DNA of 35,995 nt from CAZGOM01 sp964542875 (GTDB lineage Bacteria > Planctomycetota > Phycisphaerae > Phycisphaerales > Phycisphaeraceae). The DNA is taken from the NCBI GenBank assembly GCA_964542875.1, contig CAZIWA010000054.1, positions 1 through 35,995 of the forward strand, given 5' to 3'. Position numbers and translations under genes: made by a program. Position 1 is the stretch's first letter, and every line of letters starts with the position of its first letter. Shown piece after piece: positions 8,112 to 16,447 of this stretch. The notes below the pieces were generated by a model that ran no database searches, was not told the origin of the DNA, and worked only from the letters and a program-made list of their open reading frames with translations.

Positions 8112-8702
8112 ATGTCCACCCCACCCAATTCAAACTCAACTGGCCCCGTCCACTGGGCCATCGTGCTCAGGCCCAAAAAAGGCAAAGAATCCGACCTTGA
8201 AAGCGCTCTCGTCCGCTTTGTTAAACGCTCCTTCGACGACCCCGGCGTCACCGGCGTTGAGTTGATCCGCCCCGGCCCAGACACTCCCAACGGCGAGTTC
8301 ATGCTTCATCGCTCCTTCGCCAGCCAGGAAGACAGCCGCCGTTTCTACGATTCCGACCTGTTCAAGCAGTATCAACAGGAAACCAACGAACTCATCGATG
8401 GCGACGCCCTGATCCGTCCTCTCCACGGCTTCGAAGCATTTTTCCGCGCTCGGGGGCAGGCGCCGCCGCGATGGAAAATGGCCCTCATCACATGGCTTGC
8501 GGTATTCCCAGCAGTGGTCTTCTGGTCAGCCCTGCTGTCGCCTCACCTGCACATGCTCAGCCCGTGGGGCATCACAGCCATCGTCACGTTCCTCGTCGTC
8601 ATCACGTTGACCTGGGGCGTCATGCCGTTATTAACCAAGGCACTCACCCCCTGGCTCCGCGCCAACGCCGACGAGATGTATCGAAAAATCCCAAAACATT
8701 AA
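8112..8702 (+). CDS. ABM-domain (antibiotic biosynthesis monooxygenase-like) membrane protein, COG3224 type
   Basis: Residues 10-115 form a dimeric alpha/beta ferredoxin-like fold of the ABM superfamily: a WAIVLRPKKGKE strand-helix start, then FMLHRSFASQEDSRRFYDS and a helix leading to GFEAFF. A linker PPRWKMALITWLAVFP leads into two transmembrane segments (about 131-151 and 160-182), with MPLLTKALTPWL after the second. This combination is that of COG3224 proteins, whose activity is unproven; the ABM domain in other contexts oxidises small aromatics or degrades haem. The ATG at 8112 is preferred over an upstream TTG because AAGGA lies about ten bases ahead of it and the domain begins shortly after. 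It follows the PHP gene by 60 bases on the same strand and may share its transcript. Confidence 0.8.
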   Translation: MSTPPNSNSTGPVHWAIVLRPKKGKESDLESALVRFVKRSFDDPGVTGVELIRPGPDTPNGEFMLHRSFASQEDSRRFYDSDLFKQYQQETNELIDGDALIRPLHGFEAFFRARGQAPPRWKMALITWLAVFPAVVFWSALLSPHLHMLSPWGITAIVTFLVVITLTWGVMPLLTKALTPWLRANADEMYRKIPKH

Positions 8703-8765
8703 GAACATCCGGCTTTCCCCTGGATTCTCATCTAGAACCGCAAAGCGTTGTCGAGACCTCTCCTG

Positions 8766-11231
8766 CTACCGTTTCTGTAAGGGCTTACGAATCGACCAAA
8801 GTGCCGCGGCCAGCACGCCGGCTGCCGCGATTCCCATAATCCCCAAACCCCATCTGAGCCCCCAGGGCCGGTATCGAAATTCCAGAACCCCAGTCCCCGG
8901 CGCCAGTGCCACGCCTCGTTGCGCATAATTTACTTTCACGGTCTCCACAGGTCTCCCTTGGTACACCGCCTGCCAATCCGAATCGTACCTGTCAGCCAGA
9001 ACCACCATCCCCGGCGTACGCATGTCCACGCTCAATACCACCCGCCCGGGGATCTCTTCTTTGACGACCACGCTGCCCGACGCACCCTCGAAAACAGGCG
9101 AATCCGGCCCGGACACCAGCGCCAATGCCCCCGGGTCATAAGCGGGGTCGTTCATCCACTTTAGGATTTGATCACCGCTGGGCGCACGTACCACCCGTGC
9201 TGGCACATACGCCCGTGGCACCGCGCCCGGTAGCTCGTACACAAAAAAGTTCTCGGCCCGCAGCACGGGGTCCACGTCTTGTCCCAGCGACGAGGGAAAC
9301 AAAACGTAACGCACCCCCAAAGCGCGCATCACGCCGACATTGTTCGACGGCCGGAAACCCATCAGCGTCGAGTAAGAACGCCGGTTGGGGTTATCCGCAT
9401 CGTGCGCCGCCGACAGTATCAGCCGGGTCATCTCGACAGGGTCCAGCGCGTCATAACCCAGGACAAAATCCACCCCCCACCACAGGTTGATGTTGGATGG
9501 AAACGTGTCTACCGCCAGCACCCGGCCCGCCGGCAGCCGTTTGAGGGCCTGAATCACCTCGGGATCGCCCGGGTACCAACGCCGATCCACCTGCGGAATC
9601 GCAGGAAACACCATTACCATCATTTCTACAACCGACAAAACCACCACAACCCCGACCGTCAAACGCCGCCTGCGTACGCTCGCCCCACGCCAGGCCAGCA
9701 ACTTGAAAAGCAAACAGGCGACAACCAAAAGCCCCAGCGCCAGAAAGTATTCCTTTTCAAGCGAACCCTTCAATAATTGCGATACCGCATAGAAAGTGGG
9801 GGAATCCGAACCTCCCGCCCGCCTTTCCGCCGCCGCCGCCACACGCTGGGAAATGTCCCCCAGCCCGACCGCAAGAAAAAGCCCGATCACAAACGGCACC
9901 GCCAGCCAAAACAGCCAGCGTCGATCAAGCGCTCCTCGCGCCCCTCGGCGGGTCGCCGCCTGCGCGCCAAGCGCTGCCAGCACCACTCCTGCAAAAGCCG
10001 TCAGACACGTCAATCGATTACTCGAAAGCATCCCCAGAGGCGGCAGCATCACCAGTTGCCCCAGCAACGGCAGCCCAGCCACCTGCGCCATGCCCAACAC
10101 CCCCACGCACGTCCAGAACGCCGCCTGCGCCCGCGTCCGCCCCGCACGCCAGGCCAAAGGCGCCAGCACAAACAGCGCCAACAGCCCGGCGTACCCCGCC
10201 GCACCGCTCTCCTGCCGGTTCATCCTCAGCAGATACGCCGAATTTTGCGACTCTTCCCCGCATATCCACGGCTGCGCCGCCTGCATCAAGGCCCACAACC
10301 CCTGCGCCGATCTCTCCACCACACCGCTTGATCTCACCTCCAGGCGCATCGACGCCAGGGTGTAGTCCACCAGCGGCAGCAACTGTGGCGCAGCCAGACA
10401 CAATCCCAGCGCCCACCCCGCCAAGCACGCGCCTGCTCCGCGCCAAACCACACGCCAGTCCCGCCGTCTTCGAAAACCAACCGCCAACCGCCAGCCTGCA
10501 TACACCCCGGAAATCACCAGCGTATGTCCAATGATCTGCGGATGGCCCGAAAACCCGACAAACGCCGTAAACAATCCAAGCATCAAAGGCCCACGCAAAC
10601 CCGCTCGTCTGATCGATGACTCGGTCGCCCAAAGCACCCACCCCATCCATGTCGCCCCTGCCGCCATCGGTGACCCCGCCCACACAGTCAAAAATCCCGA
10701 CAGCGGGTAAAGCCACGCCCCCACCACACCGGCACGCCAGGAACTCCTCAACCCCCGCCTCAGGAACATGAACATGCCCAGCCCAGCCATCAGGGCCTTG
10801 GCCAATTGAGACCACGCCACAACCACCGGGTCCATCAAAAGAAATTCAATTGCTCGATAAGGCGAAAAGACCGCCGATTGGCCGTTCCCGATAAACGGTT
10901 CCCCTGAATAGTTATGCGGATTCCATGCCGGAAGCCGGCCCGCCCACACCTCCGACACCGCATAGCGCCGAAACGCTTCATACTGCGTGACCGCATCCCC
11001 GCTGTTAGGCCATCTGGGAGCCCCCATCTCCGCCCTGGCCTGCGCATCCCCATCCTTGGAATACAACCCCGGCATATGAAAAGCCACGATATCCACCGGC
11101 AGCATCACGTCTTTGCCCGACAGCGACGGCCACAGCATCACCATTTGCGGAATAAGTATCCCTGCCACCAGAAGTAACACTCGAAGCATCCGCTTACGCC
11201 GCAATGCGTTCTTCGCTCTCGAATCAATCAT
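8766..11231 (-). CDS. YfhO-like polytopic membrane protein (GT-C glycosyltransferase-like)
   Basis: An 821-residue protein with a first membrane span near residues 16-35, an extracytoplasmic loop with PVDIVAFHMPGLYSKD and RRYAVSEVWAGRLPAWNPHNYSGEP, then around ten further spans, and a soluble C-terminal region of about 250 residues ending in one more span and a basic tail. The acidic first loop followed by LPAWNP..Y.G.P is the hallmark of YfhO-type proteins (PF09586), which resemble GT-C enzymes that move sugars from polyprenyl carriers; in Bacillus YfhO glycosylates lipoteichoic acid. The acceptor here is unknown. The ATG at 11231 gives a short basic N-terminus before the first span. The gene is downstream of tRNA-Pro but separated from it by a strong terminator, so it should have its own promoter; none was recognised. 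Confidence 0.85.
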   Translation of the reverse strand: MIDSRAKNALRRKRMLRVLLLVAGILIPQMVMLWPSLSGKDVMLPVDIVAFHMPGLYSKDGDAQARAEMGAPRWPNSGDAVTQYEAFRRYAVSEVWAGRLPAWNPHNYSGEPFIGNGQSAVFSPYRAIEFLLMDPVVVAWSQLAKALMAGLGMFMFLRRGLRSSWRAGVVGAWLYPLSGFLTVWAGSPMAAGATWMGWVLWATESSIRRAGLRGPLMLGLFTAFVGFSGHPQIIGHTLVISGVYAGWRLAVGFRRRRDWRVVWRGAGACLAGWALGLCLAAPQLLPLVDYTLASMRLEVRSSGVVERSAQGLWALMQAAQPWICGEESQNSAYLLRMNRQESGAAGYAGLLALFVLAPLAWRAGRTRAQAAFWTCVGVLGMAQVAGLPLLGQLVMLPPLGMLSSNRLTCLTAFAGVVLAALGAQAATRRGARGALDRRWLFWLAVPFVIGLFLAVGLGDISQRVAAAAERRAGGSDSPTFYAVSQLLKGSLEKEYFLALGLLVVACLLFKLLAWRGASVRRRRLTVGVVVVLSVVEMMVMVFPAIPQVDRRWYPGDPEVIQALKRLPAGRVLAVDTFPSNINLWWGVDFVLGYDALDPVEMTRLILSAAHDADNPNRRSYSTLMGFRPSNNVGVMRALGVRYVLFPSSLGQDVDPVLRAENFFVYELPGAVPRAYVPARVVRAPSGDQILKWMNDPAYDPGALALVSGPDSPVFEGASGSVVVKEEIPGRVVLSVDMRTPGMVVLADRYDSDWQAVYQGRPVETVKVNYAQRGVALAPGTGVLEFRYRPWGLRWGLGIMGIAAAGVLAAALWSIRKPLQKR

Positions 11232-11408
11232 GGTTAGAACTGTAATTTCAGTTCATTTACGCCATGTTATTTTTTGACTGGCCGGATTCCTTAGGCGTCC
11301 GATCTTCAACCTCAAGTACGCTATTTACAATTCTGCAAGAAATGACAAAGAAAAAGCGATCTGCCCCTTCTGACCCTGCTTCCTATTTTCTATCCCCCCT
11401 ATTGCTCC

Positions 11409-11451
11409 ATTGAAAAAGTCCACTGCTTTTGAAGCAGTGGACTTTTTCAAT
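11409..11451 (-). terminator. Intrinsic terminator of tRNA-Pro (bidirectional shape)
   Basis: A perfect 20-bp stem (11409-11428 with 11432-11451) around a 3-base loop. On the minus strand it reads as an A-tract, a GC-containing stem (GTCCACTGC) and a T5 tract, immediately after the last tRNA base; its first base coincides with the discriminator position. It separates the tRNA from the YfhO-like gene. Confidence 0.9.
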
Positions 11452-11525
11452 CGGGGTAGCGGGATTTGAACCCACGACCTCTTGACCCCCAGTCAAGCGC
11501 GCTAGCCAAACTGCGCTATACCCCG
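11451..11525 (-). tRNA. tRNA-Pro (anticodon GGG)
   Basis: A full cloverleaf on the minus strand, 75 bases including the discriminator A. The acceptor stem is CGGGGTA with TACCCCG, giving the C1-G72 pair typical of bacterial proline tRNA. The anticodon arm is CTTGA-CTGGGGG-TCAAG, with anticodon GGG reading CCC codons. The T arm is GTGGG-TTCAAAT-CCCGC. CCA is not encoded. Coding strands in the window are rich in CCC proline codons, matching this tRNA. It is transcribed as a single-gene unit between a good promoter and a strong terminator. Confidence 0.97.
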
Positions 11526-11540
11526 TCGTGTGGAGGAGAA

Positions 11541-11569
11541 ACTATAGTCGATCCTCATTCAATCGTCAA
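11541..11569 (-). promoter_or_regulatory. Sigma-70-type promoter of tRNA-Pro
   Basis: On the minus strand, TTGACG (11569-11564) is followed by a 17-base spacer and TATAGT (11546-11541). The spacing is ideal, and each hexamer differs from consensus at one position. The expected start point lies about seven bases downstream, some 9 bases before the tRNA 5' end, leaving a short leader for RNase P to remove. Confidence 0.8.
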
Positions 11570-11664
11570 ACATCGCGCCAGACTCCTTAAATTCCACAAA
11601 TCAGACACCACCGCCCTCCAGCCATTACAATCCTGTCTCTACCTCACAATAAGCAGGGTTTTTC

Positions 11665-12669
11665 ATGCCTCTTCAACTGGGACTCTCCACACTCACCGGC
11701 CCCGCCGAACCCATCGGTCAGACTCTTGCCCTCGCCAGGGAAGCCGCCTGCCAGGCCGTCCTTCTTGATGGCCGCTTCGGTCAGGACACCCCCATGTTCC
11801 CCTGCCCGCCCGAGGCGCTTGCCGGCGCGCCCATCTGGGCCGCCCGGGTAAACCTCCCCGCCATCGCCACCGGCGAGCTTAAAAACCATCCCGTATACAC
11901 CCAGGCCCTCGCCGCGGTCATCGCTTACTGCGCCTCGGCTAAAATCAAACGTCTGGCCCTCCCCCTCCCGCCTCAGATGCCTGCCTCCTACGGCAAGGCC
12001 GCCGCCGAACTCGACACCCTCGCCAAGCTTCTCGAAAATCACGGCATCGCCCTCATTCTCGCCAACGACCGTTTCCACCCCGGCCACCGCACCTTCTGGG
12101 CGCTCCTCAACGCCATGAACCAACACACCGCGGTTCTCATGGACACCGGCCTTGCCACCCTCGCCGGCGACCAGCCCGCCCAGGTCGTCTCCACGCTCAA
12201 TTCCCGTCTCGCCGGCGTCATCCTCTCCGACGTCGAAAAAGGCGGCCCAGCCCGTTACATGCCTCTTGGCCAAGGCGAAGCCGGCATCCCCGAATACATC
12301 CGCAGGCTCATGGGCCTCGGCCTTGATGTCCCCATCTTTGTTGAATTCACCCCCGGCCCCATGAACGCCCTGGGCCCCGCCTCGGCGTACCTCAAAGCAG
12401 GCTGCGCGCAGATCGCCCAAATCATCAAAAAAATCTCCGACGACGTCGCCGCCGCCAAGGCTCCCCCGGTCAAGGCCAAGCCCGCTGCCGCAGGCCACGC
12501 CGCTGCCAAGCCCGCCGTCCCCGGCGCCAAGCCAACCCCGGCCGCCCCGGCAGCGGCAAAGCCCACGCCAGCCCCCAAGGCCGCCGCCGCAACCCCCGCC
12601 GCTTCCCCAGCGGTCACCCCCGCGCCACCCGCGCCCGCCAAAGCCGACCCCGCTCCCCCCACTGCTTAA
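11665..12669 (+). CDS. Sugar-phosphate isomerase/epimerase-like TIM barrel with Ala/Pro/Lys-rich tail; metal site degenerate
   Basis: Residues 1-260 have the pattern of the xylose-isomerase-like TIM barrel family (AP endonuclease 2 superfamily): strand LQLGLSTL, a helix with LAREAACQAVLLD, a central AELDTLAKLLENHGIALIL, DTGLATLAG at 160-168, LSDVEKGG near 187 and MPLGQGEAGIPEYIRRL, then VPIFVEF (222-228). In active members the metal is held by Glu after the middle strand and by the His of a DTGH/DxxH motif. Here the first is ANDRF and the second DTGL, so both ligands are missing while the last Glu (E227) is kept. Residues 262-334 are a low-complexity Ala/Pro/Lys tail. It may be a non-catalytic binding protein. 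The ATG at 11665 follows an AGGG. The PL26-like gene follows 214 bases later, separated by an inverted repeat. Confidence 0.65.
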   Translation: MPLQLGLSTLTGPAEPIGQTLALAREAACQAVLLDGRFGQDTPMFPCPPEALAGAPIWAARVNLPAIATGELKNHPVYTQALAAVIAYCASAKIKRLALPLPPQMPASYGKAAAELDTLAKLLENHGIALILANDRFHPGHRTFWALLNAMNQHTAVLMDTGLATLAGDQPAQVVSTLNSRLAGVILSDVEKGGPARYMPLGQGEAGIPEYIRRLMGLGLDVPIFVEFTPGPMNALGPASAYLKAGCAQIAQIIKKISDDVAAAKAPPVKAKPAAAGHAAAKPAVPGAKPTPAAPAAAKPTPAPKAAAATPAASPAVTPAPPAPAKADPAPPTA

Positions 12670-12700
12670 CACAACGCTGGAATCGGTAATTCTCGGCGGC

Positions 12701-12729
12701 ACGCATTCGTCCGCGTGAGCATGTCCTCC
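12701..12729. repeat. Intergenic inverted-repeat element, copy A
   Basis: Contains the core CGTCCGCGTGAGCATGTCCT shared, with one or two substitutions, with 23097-23126 and 34465-34493. In this copy the left arm is partly decayed, so the palindrome is weaker than in the other two. It lies 31 bases past the stop of the TIM-barrel gene. A second short match, CACAACGCTG at 12670-12679, also precedes copy C (34450-34459). Confidence 0.65.
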
Positions 12730-12883
12730 TCTTGTGATCTGCGCGTTGTCTTTAGGGCCAACGGCCCGGCTCATCCACTGGTTGTTTCCTCACCATCCCA
12801 TCCCCGCTGTTTGCTCCACCACCTTGTACCTGTAAGATCAAGCTGGTTTGTTTTTCCTCCTTTTCGACCTGGAGTAGACCGCC

Positions 12884-15349
12884 TTGAACCCTCAATCACA
12901 CGCCATCTGCGAAGTATCTATCAATGAAACAACCGGGGTTGAAAGACTAAACCAACCGATCTTCACCGGCATCCCTTTCCCGCAAGGCACGTTCCAGCCT
13001 CATCAGGCGGGCTGGCTCACTCTTGCCAATGCCGACACCACCGCTGGCATCCTTGCCACCCCCGCCGCTTACTGGCCAGACGGCAGCATCAAATGGCTCC
13101 ACCTCTCCGGCATCCTTGACCGTCTCACCCCAGGCCGGCAAACCTCCTTTAGCCTCCTCCCTGCAAAGACCGCTCCCGCGCCCGCAATCACCGCCCACGC
13201 TTCTCCCACTCAAATCCAGATCAACACCAGCCTCCTCGCCGTGACCATTGATCTCGCTCAATCCTCGCTCCTGAAAGTCTCCCTCAACAACGCCGACATG
13301 TTCACCGGCCCCGGCCTCTCCGCATCACTCACCCCCGGCACGCCCGATGGCGGCCGCGCCGCCCCCATCGCCTGGGTCCCGCAAGCCGACTCTCTCTCCC
13401 TCGTCGTCCAAACCGAAAACCGTGCCGTCGCCCGCATGACCGGTTTCTTCACCCGCGATGACAAACCCCTCGCGGAAATGATCCTCTTCATTGAAGTCCT
13501 CCAGGGCCTTCCTGAACTCCGCCTCCAGCCCGTTCTCATCTACCTGGGCGATTCCGACAAAGACACCATCGCGGACTTCACCTTCACCGCTCACACCGCC
13601 CTGGGCCACCCCAATGGCAAGTACGCCCTTGGCCGCCAACGCGGCTCAGGCCACTGGGACACCTCCCAAAACGTCGGGCCAGACAACGAACGCGCCCTCG
13701 CCCAAGCAGCTCAACCGCAAAAGCCCGAAAACTTCACCCCCAACGCAGGCGGCCCCCGCTTCCCCATCGCCCGCATTCTGCAAACCGGTTCCTCCTTCTA
13801 CACACTCGAAAAGCGCACCACCCCCACCAACACCTGGGTCAAGATCGCCGAAGGCCAGCGCAACCCCGGTTGGGTCCACCTCGCCCACCCCACCCTGGGC
13901 GGCATCACCGCGGCCATGCGCTACTTCTGGCAGGAATACCCCCGTTCCCTCGCCTTAAACTCCGACGATGGCACCCTCACCTACGGCCTCGTCCCACCCG
14001 ACGGCCAGATCCTCACCTTCAAGCGCTACTCCGATTACAAATGGGGCGCCAGCGTTTACGAAACCGGTCGCGGCCTCTTTAACGCCTCGTTTCACGGCGC
14101 CTACGGCATCGCCAAGTCCAGCGAACTCCTCCTCCGCTTTGAGCCCTCCATCCCGCGTGAAGTCGCCAAGACCGGGCTTTTCTGGGCCAATCCACTTACA
14201 GTCCTTCCCACCCCCGCCCAAGTGGCCGATTCCCGCGTCTTCGGCTCCATCGCCGCCGCCCCGGCCAAAGGCTTTGAGCCCTTGGAGGCCAACCTTGCCA
14301 AGCTGCTGGACTTCATCATCGCCGAGCGCGACTATCGCGGCTGGTACGGCCTCTTGAATTTCGGCGACGTGCTCATGTCCTACTACGCCGACAAAGACCG
14401 CTGGGCCTTCGACGATGGCGGCTACGCCTGGATCAACACCGAAGCCCTCCCGGACCACGCTCTCTGGATGTCCGCCCTCCGCTCAGGCCGGCACGACTGG
14501 CTTCAGGCCTCCATCGAAATGACCCGCCATAACCGCGACGTCGACATCTACCACCGTGGCAACTTCAAGGGCACCGGCACCCGCCACAACGTCCAGCACT
14601 GGGGCGATGCCGACAAAGAGTGGCGCATCTCCATGCCCATCACCCAGCGCCTCCATTACTTTCTCACCGGCGACCCCTGGACGCGTGAAGTCATGCTCGA
14701 CACCATCGCCGTCTACCAAAGCTATGACCGCACCTCCCGTCTTGCCCCCTCCATGAGCAGCGCCCTTCAGGGCCTCATGGTCAAGCATGAGCTCACCGGC
14801 TCTCCCGCGGACGGCAAGGCCGCACGCACCATGCTCGATCTCTACGCCAAGGCCATCGGCCCCGACGGCCACTTCGCCAACCAGCTCAAGGTCAACCTCG
14901 CCACCGGCGAAGGCGAAGTCGTTCAGGACGGCAAAAACCTTCTCGGCTCCTATTTCTTCCTTTTAAACTTCGGCTGTCAGCACACCCTCGCCATGGGCCA
15001 GGAAAGCTACCGCAGCGAAGAACTCCTCCAGGGCATCATCCGGTATTGCGAAATGTGCCTCGTCTACAAGCCCACCATGGAGGCCTACATGGTGCCCCAG
15101 ACTCATGCCTCACTGGTCTTTTTCGCCATGGCCTACAAAGCCACCGGCGATGAAAAATTCGCCGACGCACTGCGCAAACACGCCCGCCCCTCCGACGTGC
15201 TCGAACTGGGCATCCTCGGCTCCGACGACCCCCTCGACGAACCCCCGCACCTGGCCCTCATCAAGGCCAAACGCATCAACAAGATCGTCTGCTGGCTCGG
15301 CGAGCTCGCCAACCTCTTCCCGTATGCTTTCAAAGCCCTGGAAAAATGA
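12884..15349 (+). CDS. PL26/YetA-like exo-rhamnogalacturonan lyase family protein
   Basis: An 821-residue protein with the order of parts of the PcRGLX/YetA family: an N-terminal RIFT-barrel-like region with TGIPFPQGTF (28-37) and WPDGSIKWLHLSG (63-75), a middle beta region, and a C-terminal alpha/alpha toroid with RHNVQHWGDADKEW (562-575), TGDPWTREVML and EAYMVPQTH. Known PL26 members release unsaturated galacturonosyl-rhamnose from rhamnogalacturonan by beta-elimination; many family members, including YetA, are uncharacterised, so substrate is not assigned. No signal peptide is present, implying a cytoplasmic enzyme acting on imported oligosaccharides. The start is TTG with GGAG nine bases ahead and no early in-frame ATG. 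The gene ends just before a scaffold gap but is complete, with TGA at 15347-15349. Confidence 0.75.
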   Translation: MNPQSHAICEVSINETTGVERLNQPIFTGIPFPQGTFQPHQAGWLTLANADTTAGILATPAAYWPDGSIKWLHLSGILDRLTPGRQTSFSLLPAKTAPAPAITAHASPTQIQINTSLLAVTIDLAQSSLLKVSLNNADMFTGPGLSASLTPGTPDGGRAAPIAWVPQADSLSLVVQTENRAVARMTGFFTRDDKPLAEMILFIEVLQGLPELRLQPVLIYLGDSDKDTIADFTFTAHTALGHPNGKYALGRQRGSGHWDTSQNVGPDNERALAQAAQPQKPENFTPNAGGPRFPIARILQTGSSFYTLEKRTTPTNTWVKIAEGQRNPGWVHLAHPTLGGITAAMRYFWQEYPRSLALNSDDGTLTYGLVPPDGQILTFKRYSDYKWGASVYETGRGLFNASFHGAYGIAKSSELLLRFEPSIPREVAKTGLFWANPLTVLPTPAQVADSRVFGSIAAAPAKGFEPLEANLAKLLDFIIAERDYRGWYGLLNFGDVLMSYYADKDRWAFDDGGYAWINTEALPDHALWMSALRSGRHDWLQASIEMTRHNRDVDIYHRGNFKGTGTRHNVQHWGDADKEWRISMPITQRLHYFLTGDPWTREVMLDTIAVYQSYDRTSRLAPSMSSALQGLMVKHELTGSPADGKAARTMLDLYAKAIGPDGHFANQLKVNLATGEGEVVQDGKNLLGSYFFLLNFGCQHTLAMGQESYRSEELLQGIIRYCEMCLVYKPTMEAYMVPQTHASLVFFAMAYKATGDEKFADALRKHARPSDVLELGILGSDDPLDEPPHLALIKAKRINKIVCWLGELANLFPYAFKALEK

Positions 15350-15359
15350 CTCGGCGCCT

Positions 15360-15414
15360 CCATGTCCTGGAAGGATAAATAACCTCAATCCCAGGATTGC
15401 GCGTTTGGTCGCTC
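15360..15414. repeat. 55-base contig-end duplicate, left copy
   Basis: Identical over all 55 bases to 15515-15569, directly against the left edge of the N run. It contains the small hairpin CAATCC/GGATTG. The most likely reading is two contig ends that overlap by 55 bases but were scaffolded with a nominal gap instead of being merged. Confidence 0.9.
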
Positions 15415-15514
15415 NNNNNNNNNNNNNNNNNNNNNNNNNNNNNNNNNNNNNNNNNNNNNNNNNNNNNNNNNNNNNNNNNNNNNNNNNNNNNNNNNNNNNN
15501 NNNNNNNNNNNNNN
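15415..15514. other. Scaffold gap (100 N)
   Basis: Exactly 100 unknown bases, a placeholder length. Because the same 55 bases border it on both sides, the true missing sequence may be zero or a tandem repeat of unknown copy number. The whole gene-free stretch from 15350 to 15739 contains this gap and its flanks, and in 15570-15739 a C-rich region where I see no gene, promoter or clear terminator. Confidence 0.95.
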
Positions 15515-15569
15515 CCATGTCCTGGAAGGATAAATAACCTCAATCCCAGGATTGCGCGTTTGGTCGCTC
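15515..15569. repeat. 55-base contig-end duplicate, right copy
   Basis: Exact repeat of 15360-15414 starting at the first base after the N run. If the two copies are one sequence, the intergenic distance between the PL26-like gene and the small membrane protein cluster is about 155 bases shorter than it appears. Confidence 0.9.
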
Positions 15570-15739
15570 CTCCGGGGCTATTTTATTCTGCCCCATCAGG
15601 CCCCAGACGGCCTTTCCGCCATCCCAACCACCTCGCCCTCCTTTTTAGACAAATCCATCCCACCTGGACTCTTCACACGTTCTTTCCGCGTCCAATCACC
15701 ACACCAAAATCTCTTGGTTCCCCCACACCATCCGATACC

Positions 15740-16087
15740 ATGCAATCCATCCCCCACCTTCATCAATCCATGTCGTCATTCCTCACCAAAGACCTCAACG
15801 CAGACCCTAAATCGCCAGAGTACTGGTTGATTCGCAACGCGGTGTATCAAGGGCTCATCTTGCTGGTAACGAGCATCACCCTCGTCTCTCCCAACCCGGC
15901 GCCTATGGTTTTTTACTCATTTCTTGCATTTTGGATTGGCGTGTTGATCTCCGCTCTCCGCCGCCGTTCCCTGATGCATCCCACCGACATTCTCTACCTC
16001 AAATACGGCGCTGTTTCTTGCTTGATATTTGGCTCATTTTTCGCCGGCACCCTCGTCCCGCTGAGCCAATCCATCTTCGGCCGCTAA
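15740..16087 (+). CDS. Small three-span membrane protein, paralog 1 of a tandem family
   Basis: About 115 residues with three predicted membrane spans (roughly 30-50, 55-73 and 84-108). It shares a signature with the next two genes: an N/E-P pair before span 2, FWIG (64-67) inside it, RRR (74-76) just after it, then D83-x2-Y86 entering span 3. The positive cluster after span 2 suggests that this loop faces the cytoplasm. No known domain is recognised. The ATG at 15740 is used; ATG 15770 in the same frame would give 105 residues and is equally possible, as neither has a good ribosome-binding site. First of a same-strand tandem set; function unknown. Confidence 0.7.
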   Translation: MQSIPHLHQSMSSFLTKDLNADPKSPEYWLIRNAVYQGLILLVTSITLVSPNPAPMVFYSFLAFWIGVLISALRRRSLMHPTDILYLKYGAVSCLIFGSFFAGTLVPLSQSIFGR

Positions 16088-16147
16088 CCGAACCGCCCCG
16101 CCTCTTTCTCCGTACAAAATAAAGTGCACCAGCCACCGGGGGGAAGC

Positions 16148-16447
16148 ATGACCGCACAACCACGCCCATTCATCACCCAAAACGGTGTGGCCGCAACATT
16201 CATCACCCAGCTCCTGCTGCTGGGGCTCTTTGGCAGTTGTCTCTGCGGCAATGAACCATTCCTCATCTGCCTCGCAACCCTGGGCGGATTCTGGTCCGGT
16301 TTCGCCATCGCTGCTCGCCGGCGTGCCCAGTCCGCAACCCTGGCCGACGTCCTCTACATCTGGTTAGGGTATCCCGCATTGCTCTTTCTCGCGTTCCACA
16401 TCGCCGAGCCGGTCCTCACTGCCAGGCACTTTTTGTTTCATTATTAG
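16148..16447 (+). CDS. Small three-span membrane protein, paralog 2
   Basis: 99 residues, three predicted spans. The family signature is complete: EP before span 2, FWSG (48-51), RRR (57-59), D67-x2-Y70 and a final hydrophobic span. The ATG at 16148 is preceded by a GGGGGAA run, so it is preferred over an upstream start eight codons earlier. The gene ends TAG at 16445-16447. Beyond it, in the -1 frame, is a hydrophobic stretch that looks like the end of another family member (16429-16536). Function unknown; likely co-transcribed with its neighbours. Confidence 0.7.
   Translation: MTAQPRPFITQNGVAATFITQLLLLGLFGSCLCGNEPFLICLATLGGFWSGFAIAARRRAQSATLADVLYIWLGYPALLFLAFHIAEPVLTARHFLFHY

Noticed and set aside
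11237..11252. Near-palindrome AACTGTAATTTCAGTT upstream of the YfhO gene as an operator
   Set aside because: Only 14 of 16 bases symmetric, a single occurrence, and no promoter located next to it.
12755..12767. GGGCC-AAC-GGCCC hairpin as a terminator before the PL26-like gene
   Set aside because: Only 5 bp with a 3-base loop and no T tract.
11644..12774. A 376-codon open frame antisense to the TIM-barrel gene
   Set aside because: Gly/Val/Asp-rich translation typical of the reverse strand of GC-rich coding DNA; no domain or start signal.
16429..16447. Programmed -1 frameshift at CTTTTTG in paralog 2
   Set aside because: The heptamer is a poor slippery site and no downstream hairpin or pseudoknot was seen; a decayed paralog or base loss is simpler.
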